Assembly: GCA_934133155.1 (NCBI GenBank)
Contig: CAKPAT010000026.1
Span: 1-13,448 of the forward strand
Source of the DNA: an uncultured Bacilli bacterium
GTDB taxonomy: Bacteria; Bacillota_I; Bacilli_A; RF39; UBA660
DNA: 13,448 bases
Direction of reading: 5' to 3'
This document shows, in pieces, positions 6,158-12,832 of this stretch. The notes under the pieces are model-generated. The model was not told the DNA's origin and searched no databases. It worked only from the letters and a program-made list of their open reading frames with translations. The first letter of the stretch is position 1. Each line of letters starts with the position of its first letter. The translations under genes were made by a program, and so were the position numbers.

Positions 6158-7700
6158 CTTCTACTACTCTTGTCTCTCTTATTACAACAACTTTTATCGT
6201 TCCTGGATATTGCAGGTTATCTTCTATTTTTGTTTTAATATCTCTGGCTATTTTATGACTTTCTAAGTCGGAGATTTTTTCTGGTTTAACGATTACTCTA
6301 AGTTCTCTTCCAGCTTGTACAGCAAATGTTTTTTCAACGCCTTCTATTTCGTTACCAATATTTTCAAGGTCAGTTAATCTTTTGATGTAATTTTCTAAGG
6401 AGTCATTTCTAGCACCTGGTCTTGATGCGGATAGACTATCAGCTATAGCAACTAAGACGCTTATGGTACTTGTAGCTTCAACATCTCCATGATGTGAGGC
6501 GATAGCGTTAATAACTATATCGTTTTCACCATATTTTTTAGCAAGATTTACTCCAAGTTCTACGTGGCTTCCTTCAGCTTCGTGGTCAATGGCTTTTCCA
6601 ATATCGTGAAGTAATCCAGCTCTTTTGGCTAGTGTTATATTTTCGCCTATTTCAGCTGCTAAAAGTCCAGCTAGACTAGCTACTTCTATGGAATGATTTA
6701 AAACATTTTGACCATAGCTTGTTCTATAATGTAATTTTCCAAGGAGCTCTATGATTACTGGGTCCATTTTATTTATTCCAAGTTCAAATAGAGCATTGTT
6801 ACCATATTCCATTAATTTTATTTTCATTTCTTTAACTGTTTTATCATATACTTCTTCTATTCTACTTGGGTGTATTCTTCCATCTTTCATTAGAGTTTCT
6901 AGCGTTTCTCTTGCAATTTCTCTTCTATATGGATCAAAACTTGATAAAACGATTGTTTCTGGAGTATCATCAATTATTAAATCGACACCAGTAACGGCTT
7001 CGATTGTTTTAATATTTCTACCTTCTCTTCCAATAATTCTACCTTTCATATCATCGCTTGGGAGAGAAACTACAGTAACAGTTTGCTCGCTGGCCATATC
7101 GGCGGCATATCTTTGCATAGCAGAGATGATTATTTCTTTAGCTGTTTTATCAGCTGTTGTTTGTGCTTCGGCTTCGGTATCTTTTATGTATGAGGCGATT
7201 TCACGGCTCATCATATTTTCAACCCTTTTCATAATTTCAGCTTTAGCTTCTTCTTTGGAGTAATTAGAGATTTCTTCAAGTAGTTTTAACTCTTTGTTTT
7301 TTATTTCTTCTAACTCCATTTGTTTTGTTTGAAAGTCTTTTTGACGGTTTAGTAAATCATTTTCTTTGTCTTCTAAATTTTGTTCACGGTTTTGGAGTGT
7401 TTGGTCTCTTCTATCCATGTTTTTTTCACGTGTTAAAAGACGCTCTTCTGATTCTTTTATTTCTTGTTTTTTTTCTTTTATTTCTTTGTCTAATTCGCTT
7501 TTTAATCTATGATTTTCTGTTTTTGCTTCTAAAATGCTGTCTCTTTTTATTTTTTCAGCTTCTTTTTTTGTTTCTTCTAAAATTTCGGTAGCTTTTCTTG
7601 CTGCTGCGATATTTTTTATGGAAATTAAGATTATCATTGAAATAATACCTACAAAAAGGCCTAATAATACAAGCAAAATGGGGAAAACTATATTTGGCAT
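6147..7700 (-). CDS. rny: Ribonuclease Y
   Basis: RNase Y is the membrane-bound endoribonuclease that starts bulk mRNA decay in many Bacillota. The 517-aa protein has the standard order: N-terminal transmembrane helix (about 4-28), long charged coiled coil (about 35-180), KH domain with [10 protein letters not shown] (220-229), and HD domain with His336, the catalytic HDIGKA (His365-Asp366) and ASHHGD (401-406). It ends TRVVEEAK, and its length is typical. GGAGG precedes the ATG by seven bases. It appears to be a single-gene unit, with its own promoter at 7737-7765 and a terminator at its stop codon. Confidence 0.97.
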   Translation of the reverse strand: MPNIVFPILLVLLGLFVGIISMIILISIKNIAAARKATEILEETKKEAEKIKRDSILEAKTENHRLKSELDKEIKEKKQEIKESEERLLTREKNMDRRDQTLQNREQNLEDKENDLLNRQKDFQTKQMELEEIKNKELKLLEEISNYSKEEAKAEIMKRVENMMSREIASYIKDTEAEAQTTADKTAKEIIISAMQRYAADMASEQTVTVVSLPSDDMKGRIIGREGRNIKTIEAVTGVDLIIDDTPETIVLSSFDPYRREIARETLETLMKDGRIHPSRIEEVYDKTVKEMKIKLMEYGNNALFELGINKMDPVIIELLGKLHYRTSYGQNVLNHSIEVASLAGLLAAEIGENITLAKRAGLLHDIGKAIDHEAEGSHVELGVNLAKKYGENDIVINAIASHHGDVEATSTISVLVAIADSLSASRPGARNDSLENYIKRLTDLENIGNEIEGVEKTFAVQAGRELRVIVKPEKISDLESHKIARDIKTKIEDNLQYPGTIKVVVIRETRVVEEAK

Positions 7701-7716
7701 ATATAACCTCCATTTT

Positions 7717-7731
7717 TAGGGTTTACCCCTA
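7717..7731 (-). promoter_or_regulatory. Small inverted repeat in the rny leader
   Basis: Minus strand TAGGG-GTAAA-CCCTA lies between the rny -10 box and the GGAGG ribosome binding site. With a 5-bp stem close to the expected transcription start, it could be an operator or a 5' stabilising hairpin. No factor is identified. Confidence 0.3.
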
Positions 7732-7736
7732 TTTCC

Positions 7737-7765
7737 ATTGTAAAGGTAATATTTTAAGAAGTCAA
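7737..7765 (-). promoter_or_regulatory. Sigma-A promoter of rny
   Basis: Minus strand TTGACT (7760-7765), 17-bp spacer, TACAAT (7737-7742). It sits just downstream of the terminator of the preceding three-gene cluster. Confidence 0.85.
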
Positions 7766-7781
7766 GAGAAAATTTTAGCAG

Positions 7782-7803
7782 AAAAAAAGCCCTATTTGGC
7801 TTT
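7782..7803 (-). terminator. Terminator of the alpha-CTD-like gene cluster
   Basis: Minus strand AAAGCC-AAATAG-GGCTTT with a continuing T-run. The stem starts in the last codons of the 221-aa gene, and its TAG stop lies in the loop. Confidence 0.8.
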
Positions 7804-8457
7804 ATGGTTTGAAATAAATTCTTCTAAAGTACTATTTAGTTTAGCGTTTTCTTCTCTTAATCTTTCGTTTTCTGCAATTAGCTGTTTTAACATTTGTAGT
7901 AATTCAGATTTTGTTTTTACTTCATTTGTTGGTGTTTGATTTTCTTCTAAATCTTCTTTTGTGAAATTATTTTCTTCTATTTGTTTTACAACTATTTTTA
8001 ATACATCCTTTATTAATTCAAAATCTTCTATGAATTTTTCATTATTCTTATCTTGATAATTTTTTTCTAAAGGATATTTAAGAAATGGCATCATTGATTT
8101 ATTTATATGCATAATTTCAGAGTACTGAAGATATAAAAAATATAAATCGCAAATATTGGGTCCTTGGTGTCTATATTTATTACAAATTTGGGTTATTCTT
8201 TCTACAGCAGCTTTTCCTATATTATAATCTTTTAAGTCATATGGGATATTTTCGACATCAATTCCATATTTTTTTAATGTTTTTTTAATACTTTCTTTTG
8301 CCTTTACGCCAAAATTTCTAAATAATATATGGGAATTCTTCATTTTAACTAATATTAAGAGTTCAAAAATGTTTGCTATATTGGCATTTCTTACCGTTTT
8401 TTGTGCTCTTACATCTAATTTACTTAAATCTAACTCTTCTATTTTAGTGTTTAACAT
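7792..8457 (-). CDS. Alpha-CTD-like domain protein with leucine-zipper coiled coil (third paralog)
   Basis: 221-aa protein of no named family. Residues about 10-66 (LDLSKLDVRAQKTV, then FRNFGVKAKESIKKTLKKYGI) resemble the C-terminal domain of the RNA polymerase alpha subunit, including the NFG.K..ESIK...LK.YGI pattern of its helix-hairpin-helix part. A second block with LYFLYLQY (105-112) and KYPLEK (127-132) is shared with the two upstream paralogs. Residues 184-215 form clear heptads (LLQMLKQL, then AENERLREENAKL), a probable dimerising zipper. It starts within the end of the upstream paralog (14-nt overlap) after AGGAAGAGG, and is followed by a terminator. DNA or polymerase binding is inferred. 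No catalytic motif, signal or membrane segment is visible. Confidence 0.82.
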   Translation of the reverse strand: MLNTKIEELDLSKLDVRAQKTVRNANIANIFELLILVKMKNSHILFRNFGVKAKESIKKTLKKYGIDVENIPYDLKDYNIGKAAVERITQICNKYRHQGPNICDLYFLYLQYSEIMHINKSMMPFLKYPLEKNYQDKNNEKFIEDFELIKDVLKIVVKQIEENNFTKEDLEENQTPTNEVKTKSELLQMLKQLIAENERLREENAKLNSTLEEFISNHKAK

Positions 8458-9184
8458 AACCTCTTCCTTTAATGACGTTTATTTGCCTGTCAATCATTTC
8501 CCTTTCATCTATTAATCTTTCTCTTTCTTCTAATGTTTCATTTAATTTTGTAAGTATGTCTCTTCTTCTGCATATTTCATTCAGTGCAGAATTTAAAGCA
8601 AATTTTGGGTTCTTTTCTTTTATTTGATTTACTATGCTATTTAGCATATTTTCTAATCTTTGATAATCTCTTTCTAACTCTATTCTTAAATAATCTGTTG
8701 CTATATTTCTAAGATATTCTCTCGGTATGTTGTAGTAGTATTCTAAATGATAGTTTTTATATGTAAATAATGTTCTTTTATTCATTAATATTTGTCTATA
8801 CTGTAAGTAAAGTGAATATAAGTTATATAGTGTTATTTTACGTGGATTGCCTTCTGTTTTGCATAAATCTCTAACAAATAAGTAATCATTTTTATTTAAA
8901 TAGTCTTTTAAGTCATCAGAAATTTCTTCAGTTTTTACACCATATTTTTTTAGATATTCTGATATAATTTGCTGTGTTTTTACGCCTAGGCTTTTAAAAT
9001 GTGCAGGATTTGATGCAGATAGTAAAATGAATTCAAATAATGTACTAGCACCTGTATTTGTTATGATTTTTTTTGTTTTAGTATCTAACTTTTCTAATTC
9101 AGGGTCAATAATGCAGGTGTTTACTATATCTTCCTGCATAGGCGATATAATTTGAATATATCTATTTAATTCTTCTTTATTCAT
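8444..9184 (-). CDS. Alpha-CTD-like domain protein with C-terminal coiled coil (second paralog)
   Basis: 246-aa paralog of its two neighbours. It has about 25 extra N-terminal residues before the alpha-CTD-like region (about 28-85: LEKLDTKTKKIITNTG, FKSLGVKTQQIISEYLKKYG). The shared central block follows (ITLYNLYSLYLQY, 117-129; YKNYHLEYYYNI, 142-153). Residues 195-240 are Arg/Glu/Leu-rich and probably coiled coil. AGGAGG lies 10 bases before the ATG. A consensus promoter overlaps the stop codon of the upstream paralog, so this gene and the third can be transcribed independently of the first. Function is unknown. The fold similarity suggests a nucleic-acid or polymerase-associated role. Confidence 0.82.
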   Translation of the reverse strand: MNKEELNRYIQIISPMQEDIVNTCIIDPELEKLDTKTKKIITNTGASTLFEFILLSASNPAHFKSLGVKTQQIISEYLKKYGVKTEEISDDLKDYLNKNDYLFVRDLCKTEGNPRKITLYNLYSLYLQYRQILMNKRTLFTYKNYHLEYYYNIPREYLRNIATDYLRIELERDYQRLENMLNSIVNQIKEKNPKFALNSALNEICRRRDILTKLNETLEERERLIDEREMIDRQINVIKGRGYVKH

Positions 9185-9212
9185 GGATTTTGTTCCTCCT
9201 TTTTGGTTTGCT

Positions 9213-9240
9213 ATTATATCATTTATTTAGGTTATGTCAA
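9213..9240 (-). promoter_or_regulatory. Internal promoter for the second and third paralogs
   Basis: Minus strand TTGACA (9235-9240), 16-bp spacer, TATAAT (9213-9218). Both hexamers are perfect consensus. The -35 box includes the TGA stop codon of the first paralog. Confidence 0.85.
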
Positions 9241-9977
9241 ATTTTAATCTTTTTCCGTCCAGATAGTTCAATTATTCTTTGAGTTAATTCTTCGCTTTCT
9301 TCTGATAAGCTTTTATTTTCTCTTATGGCGGTTTCGAGCTGTAAAATTAGCTGTTTTTTTCTGCTTATTTCGTCTGTTAAGGAACTGTTTTTAGAATTTG
9401 TTTCTTCTAATTCTTCTTGTAATTCTGTAATTTCTGGTTCTATAACAATTCTTCTTTCGATTTTATCTGCGACAATAACTAATAATTTTTTTATAAGGTT
9501 ATAATCTTCTTCTATTTCTTTTCTTATTTGAATTTGAACGTCTAGGCTTAAAAGATTTTCTTTAGATACACCATATAATTTTTCGATTGGATAGTTTTGG
9601 TAGTAAAAGGTTATATGATCTTTTCCTTCTATTATTTTAGCGTACTGTGAATACAAGGAATATAATGTATAAATGGTTATTTTATCTATGCCTCCAGTCA
9701 TTTTTTTTACTCTACTATAATCATTCTTTTTTATTCCATAATCTTTTAAATCAGTCATTATTCCTGTTAGTGAAAAATAATTTTCTTCAAAGATGCTTGC
9801 AACAATTCTTTTAGCTTGCACACCATAAAGTTTTACACGTGAGTTTTTAGATATGGTTGCTAGAATCAATTCAAATATGGTGTTTACTTTCCCATGTTTA
9901 AGACTGTTTTTTATTCTTTTGTCTAAGTTTCTAAATTCTGTTTCTTCTAGTTTTGTATTTAATATATTGTTTTGCAT
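9237..9977 (-). CDS. Alpha-CTD-like domain protein with C-terminal coiled coil (first paralog)
   Basis: 246-aa first gene of the trio. Its start region (ILNTKLEETEFRNLDKR) aligns with that of the third paralog (MLNTKIEELDLSKLDVR). The alpha-CTD-like region is about 8-65, with IFELI and LYGVQAKRIVASI, and is followed by DLKDYGI (76-82). The common block has ITIYTLYSLYSQY (100-112) and YQNYPIEKLYGV (126-137). Residues 180-238 are a Glu/Leu/Ser-rich coiled coil, and the tail is basic (GRKKIKI). GGAGG precedes the ATG by six bases. A promoter lies just upstream, beyond the greA terminator. No family is recognised. The pairwise similarity of the three suggests tandem duplication followed by strong divergence. 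Confidence 0.82.
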   Translation of the reverse strand: MQNNILNTKLEETEFRNLDKRIKNSLKHGKVNTIFELILATISKNSRVKLYGVQAKRIVASIFEENYFSLTGIMTDLKDYGIKKNDYSRVKKMTGGIDKITIYTLYSLYSQYAKIIEGKDHITFYYQNYPIEKLYGVSKENLLSLDVQIQIRKEIEEDYNLIKKLLVIVADKIERRIVIEPEITELQEELEETNSKNSSLTDEISRKKQLILQLETAIRENKSLSEESEELTQRIIELSGRKKIKI

Positions 9978-9996
9978 TTTCTGCCTCCTTTTTTAG

Positions 9997-10025
9997 GGTA
10001 TACCATTTATTTTTTAATTTCAAAA
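9997..10025 (-). promoter_or_regulatory. Probable promoter of the first paralog
   Basis: Minus strand extended -10 TGGTATACC (TATACC at 9997-10002), with TTTTGA 17 bp upstream (10020-10025), or TTGAAA at 15 bp. The -10 sits in the palindrome GGTATACC (9997-10004), which might be an operator. Weaker than the other promoters here. Confidence 0.5.
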
Positions 10026-10033
10026 TTTTGGGC

Positions 10034-10061
10034 TAAAAAAACGATAAAAATCTTTACCGTT
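10034..10061 (-). terminator. Terminator of greA
   Basis: Minus strand AACGGTAA-AGATTT-TTATCGTT (8-bp stem with one G-T pair) running into seven T residues, directly after the greA stop codon. Confidence 0.8.
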
Positions 10062-10532
10062 TTATTTAATATCTAGTATTTTTACTTTATAATCTCCATT
10101 TGGACTTGTTACTGTGGCAATTTCGCCTTTTTTAAGTCCGATTATAGCTCTTGCTATTGGAGATTCATTTGATATTTTATTGGCAAATGGGTCGGCTTCT
10201 TTTACTCCGACAATGGAGTACTCTTCTACGTCACTGTCCTCTACGTATTCTATTTTAACGGTGTTTCCGATAGAAACCGCTCCTGTACCGGTGTTCTTTA
10301 TTACTTCTGCTTTTTCAATCATTTTTTCTAGGGTAACTATTCTATTTTCAGTATCTGATTGGGCATTTCTAGCTGCGTCATATTCGGCGTTTTCACTTAA
10401 ATCGCCTAGTGCTCTTGCCTCTTTTAGTGCTTCAATGACAGCTGGTCTTTTTTCCATTTTTAAGTATTCTAGCTCTTTTTTCATGTCAGCTAGTCCCTCT
10501 TCAGTTACATAATATTTTTCTGTTTTTGGCAT
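10062..10532 (-). CDS. greA: Transcription elongation factor GreA
   Basis: GreA enters the secondary channel of stalled RNA polymerase and stimulates cleavage of backtracked RNA. The 156-aa protein has the N-terminal coiled coil (about 10-78) with the acidic tip in GDLSENAEYDAA (Asp44 and Glu47), and the C-terminal FKBP-like domain with SPIARAIIGLKKGE (124-137). The start at 10530-10532 (MPKTEKYYVT) has AGGTGA upstream and gives the usual length; a longer frame upstream adds 21 residues that cross the promoter region. It follows yrrO, as in the B. subtilis yrrN-yrrO-udk-greA region, but has its own promoter. Confidence 0.97.
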   Translation of the reverse strand: MPKTEKYYVTEEGLADMKKELEYLKMEKRPAVIEALKEARALGDLSENAEYDAARNAQSDTENRIVTLEKMIEKAEVIKNTGTGAVSIGNTVKIEYVEDSDVEEYSIVGVKEADPFANKISNESPIARAIIGLKKGEIATVTSPNGDYKVKILDIK

Positions 10533-10563
10533 TTTTTCACCTCGCTTTAACATTACTTTCAAA

Positions 10564-10592
10564 ATGATACTACACTTTTTTTTGTTTGTCAA
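10564..10592 (-). promoter_or_regulatory. Sigma-A promoter of greA
   Basis: Minus strand TTGACA (10587-10592), 17-bp spacer, TATCAT (10564-10569). The -35 box contains the TGA stop codon of the upstream U32 gene. Confidence 0.82.
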
Positions 10593-11770
10593 CACATTTT
10601 TATCATAGCATTTTTCACTGTTTTTTCAGGCGTTTTTAGGTATATTACTTGTCTTGGATGTCTTACTATGTCGATTTCTTTTTTATCTTCGTCATAGATT
10701 TCTGTTATTTTGAATTGAAATGCGTTTTCTGGGTCAAATATTTCTACAGTATCACCTATTTTAAAGTAGTTTCTTTGTTCAACTTTTGCTAGATGTGTTT
10801 TTTCGTCATAATCTAGTACTAGTCCCAAAAAATCTTGATTGGTTATTTCACATCTTCCGTTGTAGTACTGCACTTCCTTTGAATAGTTACCATCAAAAAA
10901 TTGTGGTATGTTATCTCTATTAGCTACTTTTCTTAATGTGTCTTCATATTTTAAATTATATGTATAATTTTCTTTTTGTTGACAGTATTCATCGATTATT
11001 TTTCTATATGTTTTAACAACTGTTGCGATATAGTATATCGAACGCATTCTTCCTTCTATTTTTAGACTATCAACCTTTATATTTATTAAATCAGGGATAT
11101 ATTTAGCAAGCGATAAGTCTTTGGTGCAAAAAGTAAATGGCTTTTCACCTTTTAAGTGGTTATTATTTTCATATAAATCGAAATCCCACCGACATATTTG
11201 ACTGCATCCACCTCTATTGGAATCTCTATTTGTTAGAAAATTTGATAATACACATCTTCCACTATATGAGGCACACATTGCTCCATGAATAAATACTTCT
11301 ATTTCAATATTTTGTTTTTTTATTTCTTTTATTTCTTCTTTGGTGCATTCGCGTGCTAAAACTATTCTATTTATACCTTCGTTTTTAAGGTAATTTACAG
11401 CTTCTTGATTTAATGTAGAAGCCTGTGTTGATAGGTGAAGTTCTAGATTTGTATTTTCTTTTATAATGCTTATTAATGATAGATCACTAAAGATAACGCC
11501 ATCTACTTTTATTTTGTCTAAGTATATTAAGTATTTTTTTACCTTTTCTAACTCTTTATTGTGAAATGCGATATTGACGGTTACGTATACTTTTTTATTT
11601 AATTCGTGAGCAAATTTTACACCTTCTTCTAAATCTTTTAAAGTAAAATTATTGGCGTTTGCTCTTAAGTTAAATATTCCGCCAACATAGACAGCGTCGG
11701 CACCATATAATAACGCTATTTTTAATCTTTCTAAATCTCCAGCTGGTGCTAGTAATTCTGGTTTATGCAT
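10589..11770 (-). CDS. yrrO: U32 family protein, tRNA uridine-34 hydroxylation (YrrO/TrhP2-like)
   Basis: Members of this family (E. coli TrhP/YegQ, B. subtilis YrrO) are annotated as U32 peptidases but act in forming 5-hydroxyuridine at tRNA wobble position 34. The 393-aa protein starts MHKPELLAPAGDLERLK with the typical GADAVYVGG (23-31). It carries the U32 signature VFIHGAMCASYSGRCVLSNF (159-178) and four cysteines likely to hold an iron-sulfur cluster (Cys166, Cys173, Cys189, Cys193). A beta-rich C-terminal domain follows (about 310-393). AGGAGGTG precedes the ATG, and the SD overlaps the TAG stop of the upstream yrrN-like gene, so the two are coupled. The tRNA role is inferred from family and synteny. 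Confidence 0.92.
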   Translation of the reverse strand: MHKPELLAPAGDLERLKIALLYGADAVYVGGIFNLRANANNFTLKDLEEGVKFAHELNKKVYVTVNIAFHNKELEKVKKYLIYLDKIKVDGVIFSDLSLISIIKENTNLELHLSTQASTLNQEAVNYLKNEGINRIVLARECTKEEIKEIKKQNIEIEVFIHGAMCASYSGRCVLSNFLTNRDSNRGGCSQICRWDFDLYENNNHLKGEKPFTFCTKDLSLAKYIPDLINIKVDSLKIEGRMRSIYYIATVVKTYRKIIDEYCQQKENYTYNLKYEDTLRKVANRDNIPQFFDGNYSKEVQYYNGRCEITNQDFLGLVLDYDEKTHLAKVEQRNYFKIGDTVEIFDPENAFQFKITEIYDEDKKEIDIVRHPRQVIYLKTPEKTVKNAMIKMC

Positions 11771-11781
11771 GTTTTCACCTC

Positions 11782-12561
11782 CTATTTTACTTTATATATT
11801 GTTTCATTATATAAAAAGCCGGTATTTTCTTCTATTTCTTTTTTATTCATTATTATTTCGTTAAAAGTTTCTTCTTCTATAAAATTACTGTTAAAAACTA
11901 AATAATCTATTTTATCAAAATTTTCTTTTGTAGAATTTAGTATATAATCTGAGTACACTGTGGTACCATCTTTTTTGTCGGTTATAATGTATTTTTTATT
12001 TTCTTTTTCTAATACTTTTTGCTTATTTTCGTCTTTAATATTAAATGTTTCTAAATAATTTTTTACTAAATGTCTTTGAGAGGTAAACATTGGAATATAA
12101 CCAAATACGTTTACAAATAATTTTGATAATGTATTTTCTCTTATCTCGTCTATTTCTCTTTTTGTTAGTTCTGATGAAAGATAAGCATATTTTACACCTT
12201 TTTTGTACCAATAGTTTATTATTCCGTAGTTTGTAGAAAGGTGCTCCTGAGCATAAACTAAATCGGTTTTTAAATTTAACCTTTTGTGAATATTTACAAG
12301 TGCTAGGTCATAAAATAAAATTCCTTTAATATTTAAATTATCTATTTGTTTTAAAATTTCTTCCAAATCTTTTAATTCATTATTGTGGAAGTTTTTATTT
12401 AAAGAAAAAAATATTTCTTTATTTGTTTTTACTTCATTTATTTTGAATGTTTTTTCATAATTTATACTAAAGTTTTCTATAGGAATAATAAAAGCGTCCA
12501 CATAGTTTTCAAGCTCTTTTATTTGATTTAAACTTTTAGGAATTATAGTTTTTTTAGGCAT
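11782..12561 (-). CDS. yrrN: U32-family paralog without cysteines (YrrN/TrhP1-like)
   Basis: 259-aa protein upstream of and coupled to the YrrO-like gene, as in B. subtilis, where YrrN and YrrO are both linked to tRNA 5-hydroxyuridine formation. Recognisable family pieces are FFSLNKNFHN (51-60), STNYGIINYWYKKG (109-122), VFGYIPMFTSQRHLVKNYL (152-170) and the tail TGFLYNETIYKVK (247-259). The start MPKKTIIPKS (12559-12561) has GAGGTGA upstream and a promoter just behind it; 44 further open codons upstream cross that promoter and are not coding. The protein has no cysteine at all and is about 50 residues shorter than the YrrN proteins I recall (about 309 aa), so it cannot hold its own iron-sulfur cluster. 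A partner role for YrrO is inferred. Confidence 0.88.
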   Translation of the reverse strand: MPKKTIIPKSLNQIKELENYVDAFIIPIENFSINYEKTFKINEVKTNKEIFFSLNKNFHNNELKDLEEILKQIDNLNIKGILFYDLALVNIHKRLNLKTDLVYAQEHLSTNYGIINYWYKKGVKYAYLSSELTKREIDEIRENTLSKLFVNVFGYIPMFTSQRHLVKNYLETFNIKDENKQKVLEKENKKYIITDKKDGTTVYSDYILNSTKENFDKIDYLVFNSNFIEEETFNEIIMNKKEIEENTGFLYNETIYKVK

Positions 12562-12579
12562 AGTTTCACCTCGCGTACA

Positions 12580-12608
12580 ATTATAACAGGAAAAAAAGAT
12601 TTTTTCCA
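12580..12608 (-). promoter_or_regulatory. Promoter of the yrrN-yrrO unit
   Basis: Minus strand extended -10 TGTTATAAT (TATAAT at 12580-12585), with TGGAAA 17 bp upstream (12603-12608) as a weak -35. The GAGGTGA ribosome binding site follows at once. Confidence 0.75.
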
Positions 12609-12782
12609 GCATAATATTTTGGTAAGTGCAGTAGATTGTGATATTTCTTGGATGTAAACAGGAATAATGTGTATGATAAAAAGGAACATTCAATCAAAAA
12701 GTAAATGTTTCCTCAATTTTTTGGGTAGACACTCGTTCATACTTAGTTGGAGAATGTCTTTTTACTTTATTTAATAAAATTA
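12609..12782. other. Intergenic hairpin region without a recognised gene
   Basis: Together with the yrrN promoter and the 12783-12825 hairpin this fills the 271-base gap. It holds a hairpin with a T-run (12678-12712) and a larger imperfect inverted repeat, AGACACTC (12727-12734) with GAG-AA-TGTCT (12750-12759). A minus frame of about 38 codons ending at 12701 contains KRHSPTKYERV, which loosely recalls transposase C-termini, but it has no start codon or ribosome binding site. It may be a decayed mobile-element end. This is not established. Confidence 0.35.
12678..12712 (-). terminator. Possible terminator upstream of the yrrN promoter
   Basis: Minus strand AGGAAACATT, 13-base loop, AATGTTCCT (one bulged base), then TTTTT. 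The plus strand also has a T-run after the stem, so it may act both ways. Confidence 0.45.
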
Positions 12783-12825
12783 TTAAAAGGAATAATGTGA
12801 TATTAATCTACTTTATTCCTTTTAA
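12783..12825 (-). terminator. Long hairpin after the right-edge gene, probable terminator
   Basis: TTAAAAGGAATAA (12783-12795) pairs perfectly with TTATTCCTTTTAA (12813-12825): a 13-bp stem with a 17-base loop, eight bases past the stop codon of the gene at 12833. The minus strand continues TAATTTTATT, a broken T-run, so termination is likely but not ideal. Confidence 0.55.
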
Positions 12826-12832
12826 TTTTTCT

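Noticed and set aside
6751..7263. Plus-strand 170-codon open frame within RNase Y
   Set aside because: Antisense shadow of the KH/HD coding region with no ribosome binding site.
10533..10595. 21-residue N-terminal extension of GreA
   Set aside because: It crosses the greA promoter. The internal ATG at 10530-10532 has AGGTGA and gives the family's normal length.
12562..12693. 44-residue N-terminal extension of the YrrN-like protein
   Set aside because: It crosses the extended -10 promoter (12580-12585), is unlike the family, and a good GAGGTGA precedes the ATG at 12559-12561.
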